Positions 1 to 10,981 of a stretch of DNA of 64,000 bases are shown piece after piece (the stretch's first letter is position 1; each line of letters starts with the position of its first letter). Below the pieces are notes generated by a model. The model ran no database searches. It was not told the DNA's origin and saw nothing but the letters and a program-made list of their open reading frames with translations. The position numbers and the translations under genes are program-made. Source of the DNA: Triglochin maritima (taxonomy: Eukaryota > Streptophyta > Magnoliopsida > Alismatales > Juncaginaceae). The stretch lies in assembly GCA_963682175.1 (NCBI GenBank), contig OY821787.1, forward strand, positions 22,236,501 through 22,300,500, in the 5' to 3' direction.

Positions 1-208
1 ATGTTGTTATACGATATGCAATGAATAGGGTATAAGATATGCAATGAATTATATCATAAGATATGTCTATTAAGCTCTAAAATTTAGATTAGAATCAATC
101 AAAATTTATACCATCGTGGCACTTTGAATTGACTCAACCCGTATTCGGTGATGCAACCGGCTTAAAATTTTTCTTTTAAGCTCATCCGGTCACCACCGAT
201 TTCCTCCT
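1..208 (-). other. internal region downstream of gag, cut by window edge
   Basis: This non-coding stretch follows the gag stop on the minus strand. It resembles the post-gag segment of the gag-only copies elsewhere in the window, for example the CACCCGGTCACCACC-like sequence just past the stop. No pol reading frame is seen. Confidence 0.5.
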
Positions 209-1687
209 TCAAGTACCTACAATTGAAGATTTTGGTACCCATTTTTGCTTGGGTCCAATCATGTTAGTTTTTGGAACCCAAACCATTTTGGTTTTAGGTG
301 CCCAAATACTTGAGGAAGTTTTATTCACTACAAAATGCTTTCCATTCAAAGTAGTGTGAATAACATGGTTCTTAAAGTTATTAGCATAAAAACCTATACC
401 ATGTTTATCTAGTGATTGTCTTTGACTACCAATAAGCATTTCAAGCATTTTCTTTCCACTTGTGAATTTTTCAAGATCTTTTTGTAATAGAACATTCTTA
501 TCAATTAGATCTTGAATATCAACACTACACGAAGGTTTTGCATTTAGAGTTGAAATTTCATCAATTAATTGAGTGTTCTCTAATGCAATTTTATCATGAC
601 TAGCAAGTAATTCATTCTTATCATTCATGATAGATTCAATTTGAGATTGTAGCTCATTGATTTTCTTTCTTGCTAGTTTATTCTTTTGACAAATTTTCTC
701 AAAATTTTCAAGCAATTCATTGAATTCACATGGAAGTTCATTATATGCATTTGAATCATTTGAATCATGACTAGAGCAAGAAGATACCTCACTATCATCG
801 TCTTCTATTGCCATGAAGCACATTGAGGCAAATTCACCTTCAATTGATGAAGATGATGAAGTGTCCCAAGTAGCTTTAAGAGCTTTCTTCTTCTTCTCTT
901 TTCTCTTGCTCTTCTTCTTCTCTTTTCTTCTTTCTTTCTGTTCTTTGAGAAATTCCTTAAATTGTTGTGTCGCCAATTGTTCCTCGATATCACTATCTCC
1001 TTTTATCGAATTGGCGACGGCGTGCAGCCCTAAGGATTTCTTGACTCTCTTCTCAATGCGGTCTTTCATTTGTATCTCATATGTCATGAGACTACCCATT
1101 AGCTCCTCGACCGATAATTTTGTGAGATCTTGTGCTTCTTCGATGGCGGTCGTTTTCTCCTCCCAATCGTCGGTGAGTGATCGGAGAATCTTTCGAGTAA
1201 TCTCTCCCTTGCTAAAATCCTTGCCAAGTTCTTTAAGAGAGTTAATTATCTCGGTGAAGCGAGTGTGCATCTCACTTATGTTTTCACCGGATTGCATACG
1301 AAATAATTCATATTTATGCATGAGCAAATTAATCCTAGTTTCTTTCAATCTATTTGAACCCTCATGATGCATTTCTAATGTATGCCAAATATCATAAGCA
1401 CTTTCACAACCTCTTACCCTATTGTATTCCCCTTCATTTTACCCACAATACAAGATATTCATAATGCGGGAATTCATCTCCGCTTCCTTAATTTTGGGTT
1501 TTGTTAAGGATACAATTTCATCATCATTAGGAGGTGTATATGAGTTTAATATGAATGTCCAATATTTCAAATTATTTGATTGCAAATATATTCTCATTCT
1601 TTTCTTCCAATAGTCATAATTTAACCCATTAAACAAAGGTGGCTTAGATGTGGATAATCCTTCACAATGATTAGAAGTAGATGTCAT
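209..1687 (-). pseudogene. SIRE-like copia gag (one in-frame stop)
   Basis: Gag coat protein of a SIRE/Maximus-like Ty1/copia retrotransposon, which would package element RNA in cytoplasmic particles. One reading frame runs from an ATG at 1687 to a stop at 209, about 490 codons, broken only by a TAA at 1439-1441 where relatives have a sense codon. The N-terminus shows the copia gag opening (PPLFNGLNYDYWKKRM). The UBN2-type core follows (LMHKYELFRMQSGENISEM, then ILRSLTDDWEEKTTAIEEA). Next come a Lys/Glu/Arg-rich stretch, KATWD plus a Ser run, a coiled-coil-like segment, and a C-terminal IWAPKTKMVWVPKT motif. There is no CCHC zinc knuckle. It sits directly downstream of its primer site and LTR. 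What follows gag, including any pol, lies beyond the window edge. The family call is secure; translation of this copy is unlikely. Confidence 0.88.
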
Positions 1688-1726
1688 GCTAAATTACGAT
1701 TAAGTAAATGAAATTAGCAACCTAAA

Positions 1727-1738
1727 GCTCTGATACCA
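1727..1738 (-). other. primer binding site, initiator tRNA-Met
   Basis: On the minus strand this reads TGGTATCAGAGC, the classic plant LTR-retrotransposon primer site complementary to the 3' end of initiator tRNA-Met. It starts two bases inside the LTR edge at 1741 and precedes gag. This fixes the element orientation as minus and marks 1741-3255 as its 5' LTR. Confidence 0.93.
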
Positions 1739-2267
1739 ATTGTTAGGATCTCTGGCCCTCTAATCGATAGAAAAATACGGAATTAAAAAAATACTAGTCG
1801 AAGGATTAAGGAAGAGACAATTGCAAACCACAAATTCGTCGACACCGGAGTTTAGAGAGGTTCGGCACCCACACCCGGGTCCTAGTCCTCCTCGCAAGCC
1901 TCGCTCGATCCCCCGAGCCTCGCTTACGGTTCCACTAACCGATCTCTGTTCCGGGCCGAGACCAACGCCGTTTACAACACCGAGCCTCGCGAACAACCTC
2001 GCCTCGCTCGTGTCTCCTCTCACAACCCGAGAGGGAGCTTCCTCGATGCTTTACAACTTGGTGATTCTTGAATAAGGAATTGGAATCACAATCTAACTAA
2101 CACTCTATACTTGAGCACACTTGGATATGATATGGAATTGGATATGCAAGTGGTGAAGTTTAGGCTTGAGTGTTGTGGATTGAGAGCTTGAAGATGGAGA
2201 GGATTTGGCTTTGAGTATTGGATAGATAGGAAGTGTTCAAGATCTCCAAAGCAACCAAATGAGGTCC

Positions 2268-2275
2268 TATTTATA
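2268..2275 (-). promoter_or_regulatory. LTR TATA box
   Basis: TATAAATA on the minus strand, inside the LTR and downstream (in element sense) of the palindrome cluster. Equivalent boxes occur at the same relative place in the LTRs at 14604 and 55831. Confidence 0.75.
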
Positions 2276-2373
2276 AGCCTTCAAGCTCATCTAGCCGTTT
2301 GGGAGTTGGTGGGGAATGGACCAATGAGAAAGCAAGATGTGACTTAAGCTCGGCCAGAAATCGAGACAGATTT

Positions 2374-2949
2374 GGTCGACCGTTATCCACACGGTAGTCC
2401 GAAACATTGGTCTGAACAAAGAACTCGGTTGACCGATTATGTATCGGATCACCGTTCACCAACCTCCTGTAGCTTTTATCTATTTAGCCCTAATTAAATT
2501 CGGTTCACCGAAGTCCATTCGGTTCATCGTTCCAAGGTGGACAGTAGAATTGATTGGGCTCTGATCTACTCAAGTTCGGTTGACCGTGTATACTTCGGTA
2601 TACCAAAGTAGCGCGGGAATTGCACTGACAAAGCGTGGGAGATTGGTTTACCAATAACGGTCAAGTTAAATAGCCGTTGGTCTCCTAAAGCAATATGATT
2701 CGGTTGACCGAATGAAGTTCGGTGTACCGAATATGGATAAGTCAATTTGGCTTTAGGTGAAGATTTAAATACGACCGTTGGAGCAAAGTCCAAAACCGGT
2801 CCAGGCTAATTCGGTCTACCGAAGGCGGTTCGGTATACCGAGGTGGTTATTCCAGGGAACACCTAAAGGATTCTACACGGTTGACCGCAAGGTGTTCGGT
2901 GGACCGAACTCTACAAGATTTGGTTTACCGAGAAGGGTTCGGTTAACCG
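2374..2949 (-). promoter_or_regulatory. palindrome cluster GGTNNACC in LTR U3
   Basis: Fourteen copies of GGTNNACC lie within about 575 bp, at 2374, 2427, 2502, 2578, 2597, 2645, 2702, 2721, 2813, 2832, 2879, 2898, 2922 and 2941. Most extend to CGGTNNACCG. The central two bases are CG, TG, TC, TG, AT, TT, TG, GT, CT, AT, TG, GG, TT and TA, so the arms are kept while the centre is free. Spacing is irregular (about 19 to 90 bp). The cluster ends roughly 100 bp upstream of the TATA box in element sense. A regulatory role is inferred. Confidence 0.8.
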
Positions 2950-3255
2950 TGGGGATAAGGGACAGAATCCTAATGTGCTCAAGTTTACATTAGTCCTTAG
3001 GACTCAAATTATACTACATTACATATTGGTCCAAAGCTTGATTACATGTCTTGAGTCTTTATCTTCTTGTCCCCAAGCTCCTTAGCTTGATTCTTCATCA
3101 ACCTATTAAGAATATCGCAAGTACACGAATATATATGCAATGCATGTATTCATGTTTGCTTACTTTGATTGTCTAGGTTGATTGATTAAATATAGATTAA
3201 GATTAGATTACTTAATCATCAAAACTAAATAAAGATTAAGGCTAAAAAGCCAACA

Positions 3256-5200
3256 TTTTGTAGTCAGGGACCCTTAAACTCCGGTTGTGAAACCTTAAGT
3301 GTAGGGGTTTTGGTTCATGTGTAGATAAGAAATAAGTGAGTAGGGTGTTCACTCTTCTCGCACGGCTCCTATCACTTGGGAAATTAGGTCCGAAGGGACT
3401 TAGTGCCTGGTGCTTTCGAGTCATCTGACTTGGGATGCACCAACCGAACTCCCGTTACACGGGTGGTAAGGATCGCCCTTTGTGGACATGATACACGATA
3501 GTGTAAGTCCTCATAGGCAATGATGCACGAAACCTGACCTTGAGAGACTTAAATACCAACTAGTAAAAAAATGATGAAATAAAGATAAAAAAATAAAACA
3601 GAGAGAGATGGTATTGCAAATAAGCACCTTAATAGACTTTACACTTTGTATCACTTTAGGATGTTAAGGTTGCCCATGTCTTTCGGTGACTTGCCTTATT
3701 TTGCCTGCCTTGTGCTTTAAAATTTTCAATCCTTTCAAAATCTTCATGTGTTTGCGAAAGAAAATGTTTTGGTATTTTTGCGTGTGTTTAGCATGATCAA
3801 AACCATTGACAGGCAAGGTAAAAAGAAAGGTCCCAAAATTGACTTCAACATGATGCATTAGGATATCTAGTACACCAGCTTTAGGTCTTATCTAATCATA
3901 AGGATGCACCCCGGTTTTCCCTCGGTGGGAGAGTAATCATAGGGTTTAACTACTAAAATATATAAAGAAGTCCACCCAGAACCTAGTGAGTCAAATAATT
4001 CGTGTCTGTTAGTATAAGGAAGTTTGTCGTAATCAGGGACCCTTAAATTCATGTTGTGAAACCTTAAGCGCAGGGGTTTTGGTTCATGTGTAAATAATTT
4101 AGTAGGGGTTCTCTCTTCTCACACGACTCCTATCATTTGGGAAATTTGGTCCGACTGACTTGGGATGCACCAGCCGTACTCCCGTTACACGGGTGGTAGG
4201 GATCACCCTATGTGGACATATGGGGCAAGGTGTACATGATAGTATAAGTCTTCGTAGGCAATGATGCACGAAACCTGACCCTAACATAATTAAACACCAA
4301 CTAGTAAAAAATTAATGAATTAATGATTAAAAGAAAAGAAAATAGAAGAAGATGGTATTGCAAATAAGGACCTTAATGGACTTTACACTTTGTCTCAATT
4401 TAGGATGTTAAGGTCGCCCATGTCTTTGGGTGACTTGCCTTCTTTTGCCTGCCTTGTGCTTTAAATTTTTCATTCCTATGAAAATCTTCATGTGTTTGCG
4501 AAAGGAAATGTTTTGTTGTTTTTGCGTGTGTTTAGCTTGTGCAAAACCATTGACAGGCAAAGTAAAAAAGAAGTGTCCCAAAATTGACTTGAACATGATG
4601 TATTAGGATATCTAGTACACCAGCTTTAGGTCTTATCTAATCGTAAGGATGCACCCTGATTTTCCCTCGGGTGGAGAGTAATCATAGCGTTTAACTACTA
4701 AAATATATAAAGGAGTCCACCCTGAACCTAGTGAGTCAAATAATTCGTGTCTGTTAGTATAAAGAAGTTTGTCGTAATCAGGAACCGTTAAACTCATGTT
4801 CTGAAACCTTACGAATAGGGGTCTTGGTTCATGTGTAAATAATTTAGTAGAGGTTCTCTCTTCTCGCACGACTCCTATCACTCGGGAAATTTGGTCCGAG
4901 GCGACTTAGTACCTAGTGCTTTCGAGTCTTCTGACATGGGATGTACCGACCGAACTCGCGTTACATGGGTGGTAGGGATCGCCCTATGTGGAGATTTAGA
5001 GGAACGTGTACATGATAGTGTAAGTCCTCACAGGCAATGATGCACGAAACCAAACCCTGAGCGAATTAAACACCTACCAGTTTTAATTCCTTATTGTCCA
5101 AAAGGAAAAAGAAGAAAAAAAATACAAATAAGAACCTTAATGTAGTTTACACGATGTATCACTTAAAGATATTAAGGTTGCCCATGTCTTTCAGTTCACT
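3256..5200 (+). repeat. about 750-bp tandem repeat in Athila 3' region
   Basis: Three diverged head-to-tail units begin with AATCAGGGACCCTTAAA-like sequence near 3262, 4028 and 4773. Each contains the same landmarks in order: GTTCATGTG, CTCCTATCA, GGGATGCACC, CCCGTTACACGGGTGGTA, GCAATGATGCACGAAACC. The duplicate block has the same units near 42760, 43527 and 44271. Confidence 0.85.
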
Positions 5201-5550
5201 CCTTAATTAACTTGCACGAATGGTTCCCTAGTCTAGGTGTGTGGACATGATACATATATAGAGTCAGCCTGTACGATTATCATTTCCATTGATCGACAAA
5301 AGTAGGTCAATCGAGTCATGTTGCTAGGTTGAATAATGCATCTATGTTTAGATTTTGTGCTTGTATCCGCTGAAAACCCTTAGTAGACACCACTCGTCCT
5401 CCTTGGCGATAAGGGGGTTAGTGCCTTGTTGCACGTGCTATGTACAACCGGGATTCCTACAAAAGTGACTTAGGATTTCCCTGCTTTTCGTATATTTTTC
5501 CTTTCTTTCATTGTTCTCTTTCTTTGCTTTGATCGAGACTAGCAAAAATA
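3256..5550 (+). mobile_element. Athila-type 3' non-coding region
   Basis: Long non-coding 3' region of a plus-strand Ty3/gypsy element, identified because it ends in a polypurine tract and LTR and because the same sequence follows integrase in the minus-strand Athila element (26794-34227). No reading frame of note. It is nearly identical to 42755-45046. The left edge is set by the copia insertion at 3255. Confidence 0.8.
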
Positions 5551-5564
5551 TGTGTGGGGGTATT
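5551..5564 (+). other. polypurine tract
   Basis: TGTGTGGGGGTATT lies immediately before the LTR start TGATTA. It serves as plus-strand DNA primer in LTR retrotransposons. The same tract precedes the LTRs at 45061 (plus), 10968 and 26793 (minus). Confidence 0.85.
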
Positions 5565-7236
5565 TGATTAGTAGCATATCATACATTGCATTCGTGCTAT
5601 ATATGGTTTATTTGTGCTACTCGATTGTTTATTTGATTTGCTTCACGGTTTAGGCAATCAAGAAGAGAAAGGAAGAGAAAATGACGTAAATGCAAAAATA
5701 ATGGACTGATTTGGAACATTTTTGGACCTGCTTGTAATGCCCAATGACATGATTGTAATTCAGGAAGGACCCAAGTGAAAACCTGTAAGGAAGTAAGTGT
5801 AAAGAAAGATAGGTTGGTTGCAAAAGTCCAGAATGTCCAAAACTTGACGAGTAATTCAACAATTAAAACAAAATGGGTTCGAACCAACGGCTCCAGGTGC
5901 ACCCCACATGCTAAAATAGTAGATTAAGGCTACTAGGGAATTACAGGTCGATCTGACACAAATGATCCGCCAATGGCAAATTAAAATCTGTCTCTAGTAG
6001 ATTTGGTTGGTTGGTTCTACCCCAAATTTCTCTGGCAAGGTCGGGTTCCCGGGTCAGAGAAATATGCAACATCCATATCTGAGTTACAACTGTCCAATGA
6101 AGCCCAAATCCATCCAAACCCTCTAATATTTTATAAATAGACTTGTAACACCTCCTTTCTTCTTCTTCCTTCCCTTCCTCCTAAGTCTAGTTTCCTTTCT
6201 TGTTTAGTAGAGTAGGTTTTATTTCTTGTTTATTAGAGTACATTTTAGTTTATTGATTACTAGTGTAGTGGAGGAGAAAAGGAGCAACTTTGCAATCCTC
6301 ATTTTCTAAATCAAGTTATGTTTTTATGTTCTTCATGTTGTTATCTTTCATTTGATGACAATTTTGTTAACTTTCTTTGGTTACTTTAGTTTTCTTTATT
6401 TGCTTGTGGGTTGTTTTGCTTTTGTTGTTTTCTTGGTTATGGAGATGAGTAGAGAGTAGTCCATCCCTATGGGGGGTGGAGGGTGATGTGAAGTGTTGAT
6501 GTGAAGTGTTGATGTGTTGTATTTGTGTGTGTTTAATCCAAATCTTGGAGCCTCACATGAATTCGATAGCCATTTTGTTGGGTTCCTCACTCTTACCTTT
6601 GATGTGCCAATGGTCTTAATTGATGCTTAGAATATGCTTTGGCCAGTGAGCCCACTTTATGGGGAATGATGAGGTGAGGATAAGCTTGGAGTGGTAAAGA
6701 GACAAGGATGGATTGGGGGAGAATGTGTTCTTGTTGGCCTCATCTTAATTAATGTCTTGTATGTTTAATCATAATGTCACATCTTAATTAATGTGGAGTC
6801 ATAGTTGGGTTTGGCCATTATGGATTCCATGTTCGTTATCTCATTAAACATGTAATAATGTGGTTATGTTTGTCCTCATCTTGAATTGTGTTTTGTATGT
6901 TTTAATAATGGTGATAAATATTAATCCGTGTAGAAATACACTTAGGATTGTGGCATTATAAGATTTCTATGTTATGCATGGCATGAGCCCGAAATGTTAC
7001 ACACACGCGAATAAACATCTACACTTTTGCATTCATTCTCCACCACCTACGGGATTCATTTTTGATTAGTCGTTATTGTTTTGTATCGCGTTTGTCATCT
7101 AGATTAGGTACCCTCATTCTCCTCTCCTTCCCACTCAAGTATGGTACTCACAACAACATTCCCAACTCCTAAAATTTTGACCCATATTTGGCACATCTTT
7201 GCCGACGTCGTGCACTTGCGGTTATTAAAATGATCA
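5565..7236 (+). mobile_element. Athila-type LTR
   Basis: This 1672 bp LTR starts TGATTAGTAGC right after the polypurine tract and ends ...AAAATGATCA. It contains a plus-strand TATA box (TATAAATAG near 6135-6145) and, near its end, the conserved GTGCACTTGCGGTTATT segment seen at the ends of the other gypsy LTRs here. At 7236 it cuts into a copia protease/gag remnant. The twin LTR at 45061-46718 lacks one 15-bp repeat present near 6490. Confidence 0.82.
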
Positions 7237-8665
7237 TTCATCAGGCTTTAAGCCTGATAGGACATGGGAGTCTCCCGACATGTGTCTAGAAAATCCGCTA
7301 TTGAGTATCCACTCGCCCTTTATCCATGCTTTGATCTACAAGCAAAGAAACATGGGAAGGCTTTCGTACCCAATTTTGGTTGGGTTTTCCTTGCAGGTTA
7401 GCTTTTGGTACCCAAAGTTGAGTAGTGTTAGGTACCCAAACATTTGAATAATTAAAGCAAATTTACATTTCTTTTGGTTTTGTCCCTTGTATCCTAAGCC
7501 ATGATTTTTTAGAGGTTGAGTTTGGGTGCCAAGAAGCATGTTAAGCATTTTTGTTCCCAATGTGAATTCTTCTAGATCTTCTGTAAGTTGTTTATTCTGG
7601 CCACTAAGATCTTCAGTAGAATCACAAACATTGGTAGATTTCAGAGTTTTATCTCATCAGTGAGCACTTCATTCTTTAACTAAATCTTCATATTTGATGG
7701 ATGAATGTAGATGCACTTTTCTTCCTAACTTGTTCTTATGACAAATTATTTGATATTGCTAGCAAGTTCATGAAATGCATCTGACAAGTCATCATAAGGA
7801 AATGTTTCATAAGAGGATACCTCATCATCGTCTTCAACTTCCACAACTCGAGGTTGATCGTTGTTCTGTTGTGATGGAGAATGGCTTGAATCCAAATCCT
7901 CATTGGTGGCCATGAAAGACATGTGTCCTTCATCTTGAGAATACTCGGAGCCGGAATCTATTGATTAGCTGTAATCATCCCAAGTGGCCTTGAGAAGCTT
8001 CTTCCCATCCCTCTCGTGATGCTCTCTTCTTTTGTGATCATCAAATTCTCGTCTTCTTGGTCTCTCCTCTTTGTCTCTTCTTGGGGACCTTTCTTCTCTA
8101 TCTCTCCTTGGTCTCTCCTCCCTTTCTCTTCTAGGAGGGTATCTCTTTTCTTCTCTCAACCTAAGCAAAGGGCAGTGTTTATGTGGCCGATTTTGTTGCA
8201 TTCATAGCACGTGAGATTACGAGAGGAATCCCCTTTTCCTCTTGTCAATTTTCCGTCAGAGAGAAATTTCTTGAAATTGTGGGTTAGGAAAGCAACATCT
8301 TCATCAATGCAGAATCCAATGTTGCTTTTAGAGTAATTGTTTTTTCTTTCCTCCTTCAGCTTTCCTACTCTTTTTCCTTCTCCTTCCTTTCTTCCATTTG
8401 AATCTCATAAGCCATGAGGTTTCCTATGAGATTCTCCATCTTCAATTTGGAGAGGTCTTTGGCTTCTTCAATTGCCGTAGTCTTTTTCTTACATTCGATG
8501 GTTCTTCAAGGTTCTTCAAATTGTTAGTAATTGAAAACATCACTTTCAATCAAAACCTTACTAAGGTTCTTCAAAGAGTTAGTAAAAAGGGTATAGCGAG
8601 TATAAATCTCTCTTATGGTTTCATTATGTTTCATAGAGAACATTTCGTATTTTCGCATGAAAGAA
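7237..8665 (-). pseudogene. old copia gag-protease remnant
   Basis: Degenerate minus-strand copia gag. An N-terminal core piece (FMRKYEMFSMKHNETIREIY) is at about 8524-8668. An Arg/Glu/Asp-rich stretch and KATWDD lie at 7965-8201. An acidic Ser-rich and coiled segment spans 7740-7960, and a LGTQTQPLKNHGLGY region spans 7336-7560. A zinc-knuckle-like CYECNKIGH is readable at about 8170-8215. After a TAG, the frame continues with WILNSGFSRHMSGD (about 7246-7300), the copia aspartic protease motif with the catalytic Asp changed to Asn. An Athila LTR interrupts it at 7236. Several frameshifts are present; no product is expected. Confidence 0.8.
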
Positions 8666-9469
8666 TCTGGACACCAACGGTCAACCGGTACGGGCAAAGT
8701 GTTCGACCATTTTCTTGTAAATAAGAAAATTTTCAAACTGAAGTACAAGCCGGTCGATCACTAAGGTTATAACTTAAGTGAACGGTCGAACCAAGTCTAG
8801 GGGCGGTCGTCTGTTATAATTGTTTTGGCGAGGATAATAACAAACAAACGATTTAACCGTCAAACACAAAAGAAATCTAGTCTGACCAAAATTAACAGGG
8901 ACTTTGCAGCTTGAGTAAATCTTCGTCTGGTCGACTGCCGTCATGGTAAAGTTTATCTGGTGTCAAAAAACAAAATTGGGTTTAGGTGAAGTATGTGTAT
9001 ACGACCATTGTATAATGCGACAAGTAAAATGGTCATATTAAAGACGAATACGAAGTGTGAATGGTCGAACCAAAATTAGTTTTTTGTCGACCGATTTGCA
9101 CACTAATCACGACACGTGGAATGACATATCCGATGAAGTAAAAGATTAGTCGAACTAGCATACAAAGGCTAACAGTCGACCATTTTGGGAAGGATAAGAG
9201 TCTATTAAATTTGGTCGAACTGGATAGTCTATCGGTTGACCTAATGGAGCAGAAACTCTGTTCTAAAGGGAATTCGTATGTGTAATTGATTACCTAAGAG
9301 AGTCAGTTAGATATGGAATTTTGCAAGTGACTTCTATAGGTTTTCTAGGACTATGCAATGCAAATCCACAAGATCTCGATTGCCCAAGTCACATTTGAAT
9401 CCTAATTACGAGAAACATAAATCCTATATTATTCTTCAATCTTGATTTCGTGTCTTGTATCAACACTTG
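8666..9469 (-). mobile_element. decayed copia LTR fragment
   Basis: A piece of U3 from a SIRE-like LTR. It holds degenerate GGTCGACC-type sites (intact GGTCAACC at 8679 and GGTTGACC at 9234, others such as GGTCGAAC and GTCGACCG) and the TACGACC...GGTCATATTAAA segment typical of these LTRs. It joins gag directly at about 8666, so TATA, R-U5, primer site and gag start are missing. At 9469 it is cut by an Athila LTR. Confidence 0.68.
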
Positions 9470-10968
9470 TGATTGATTCGTTTTATATTAAACAGCAAGT
9501 GCACGGTCGCGTTGAAGCGGTGGCAAATACGGGTCGATCGATAGGGAGGTGTGTTGAGTTTTGGTTTGTTCGAAGGCGAGTGGTAAAGAAAGGAGAGAAA
9601 GGTTGGTTACACTAAACTACACTAAAATGCAAAAAGGAAATGGAAGAGAAGCAATAAAACTAAACCCCAAAGGGGGTAGAGAAATAATGTGAATATAAAG
9701 ATGTGTGTGTGTGTTCAATTATGATCCTCACAACATATATTGTATGAACTCATAAAACTAAATCCAACTTTGCCTCCACATGAAATAAGATAAGACTACA
9801 TCATTAAAACATACAAGACAATAATTGGAATGAAGCTAAATGAACTCTTCTATAAAGACTAGACCCTACTATACCTCCACATGAATTAAGATAAGACTAT
9901 ATCATTAAAACATACAAGGCATTAACCAAGGCCAAGGCAACAAGAGCACATATACTACAAGTCATGTTTCCTATATTAATTCCATCCATATCCACACCTT
10001 ATCATTCCCCATAAAATAGGTCCACTAATCTAAGCATAACCTAAGCTTGATTCAAGAGCATTAGCATATCAAAGATAAGAGTGAAATCACATTAGATGGT
10101 TATGGAAATCATATAAGGCTCAAGGGATTAAGATAACACACAACTTATACACTACATTATCATATCACATATTTCTCCACCCCCAAATGGGGATGGAACT
10201 ACTCCCTACTCATTACATTAACTACATTAACAAAATGAAACATTATACTGAAGAGAAGTTCAACTAAGCAAGAAAGGAACATTAAATAAGCTAATTGAAA
10301 GAAACATAAACTAAAGAAACATGCAAGAATTAAAAGACAAGATTAAAAGAAACTAGAACAATTATTTTATTAACAATGACTCACATTGAAGGTAGCATTC
10401 TTCTCCACCTTGAGTTTTGCTTCAAGGCTTACTCCTTAGTAGAGAGAATGCCACAAAACAATGGGTAATTACAATGGAAGGGGAAGAGTTCAATTTATAG
10501 CCTTAGAAAAAGGTAATCCGGGACAATCCCCCGATGTGGGACTAAACAGATACCAAAAATAGCTTAAACAAACACTAATACACATGCTCCAGAAAACTCA
10601 GCCGATCCGGGATCACGCTCAGATTTGTTGTGGGCTTTTCTTGGTATATTTGCTGGTCTTGGATGCATTTACTTGGCTTGTTGGAGCTCCGACCCGAATC
10701 GAATTGCTAAAATACTCCCCATGATGGTGTGGAGTATTCTGTTTTGCTCTTACGTCCTTCAGTCTTACGTTCAGGTCCTTCTCCCTTGCATCTCAGTCCC
10801 CAGGTCTCACAATTAAGTCATTTTTCCCTACTTTTGGGTCCTTTTATGTTTCATCTCTTCAAACCTATTTATTTCTGAAATTCAAACAAAAAACTCATCA
10901 CGTAGCATTGCTTAGGTGTAAGATAATGGATATAAGATACAAATATGAGCATTAAATGATGTCAATCA
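9470..10968 (-). mobile_element. Athila-type LTR (second subfamily)
   Basis: About 1.5 kb. On the minus strand it starts TGATTGACATC after the polypurine tract at 10969 and ends near 9470 with ...ATATAAAACGAATCAATCA. It is close in sequence to the solo LTR at 31825-33185, but its U3 differs from the LTRs at 5565 and 26793. A minus-strand TATAAATT lies near 10490-10500. It is the 3' LTR of the deletion derivative to its right. Confidence 0.78.
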
Positions 10969-10981
10969 AATACCCCCACAC
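10969..10981 (-). other. polypurine tract
   Basis: On the minus strand this reads GGTGTGGGGGTATT and directly precedes the LTR start TGATTG. It fixes the orientation of the element between 10969 and 13924. Confidence 0.82.

Larger units (their letters stand above)
1741..3255 (-). mobile_element. 5' LTR of SIRE-like copia element
   Basis: The LTR is 1515 bp with the perfect terminal inverted repeat TGTTAG/...CCAACA type (starts TGTTAGGATC, ends AAAAAGCCAACA). The inner edge abuts the primer site. The outer edge at 3255 abuts Athila 3' sequence, which continues without it in the duplicate at 42755, so this copia element inserted there. Reading on the minus strand, U3 holds a cluster of CGGTNNACCG palindromes, followed by a TATA box and the transcribed R-U5 part. 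The partner LTR lies outside the window, so the target duplication cannot be checked. Confidence 0.9.

Noticed and set aside
10625..10816. 63-codon frame with hydrophobic start (MLWAFLGIFAGLGC)
   Set aside because: Lies antisense within an Athila LTR and the matching LTR at 32870 does not keep the frame.
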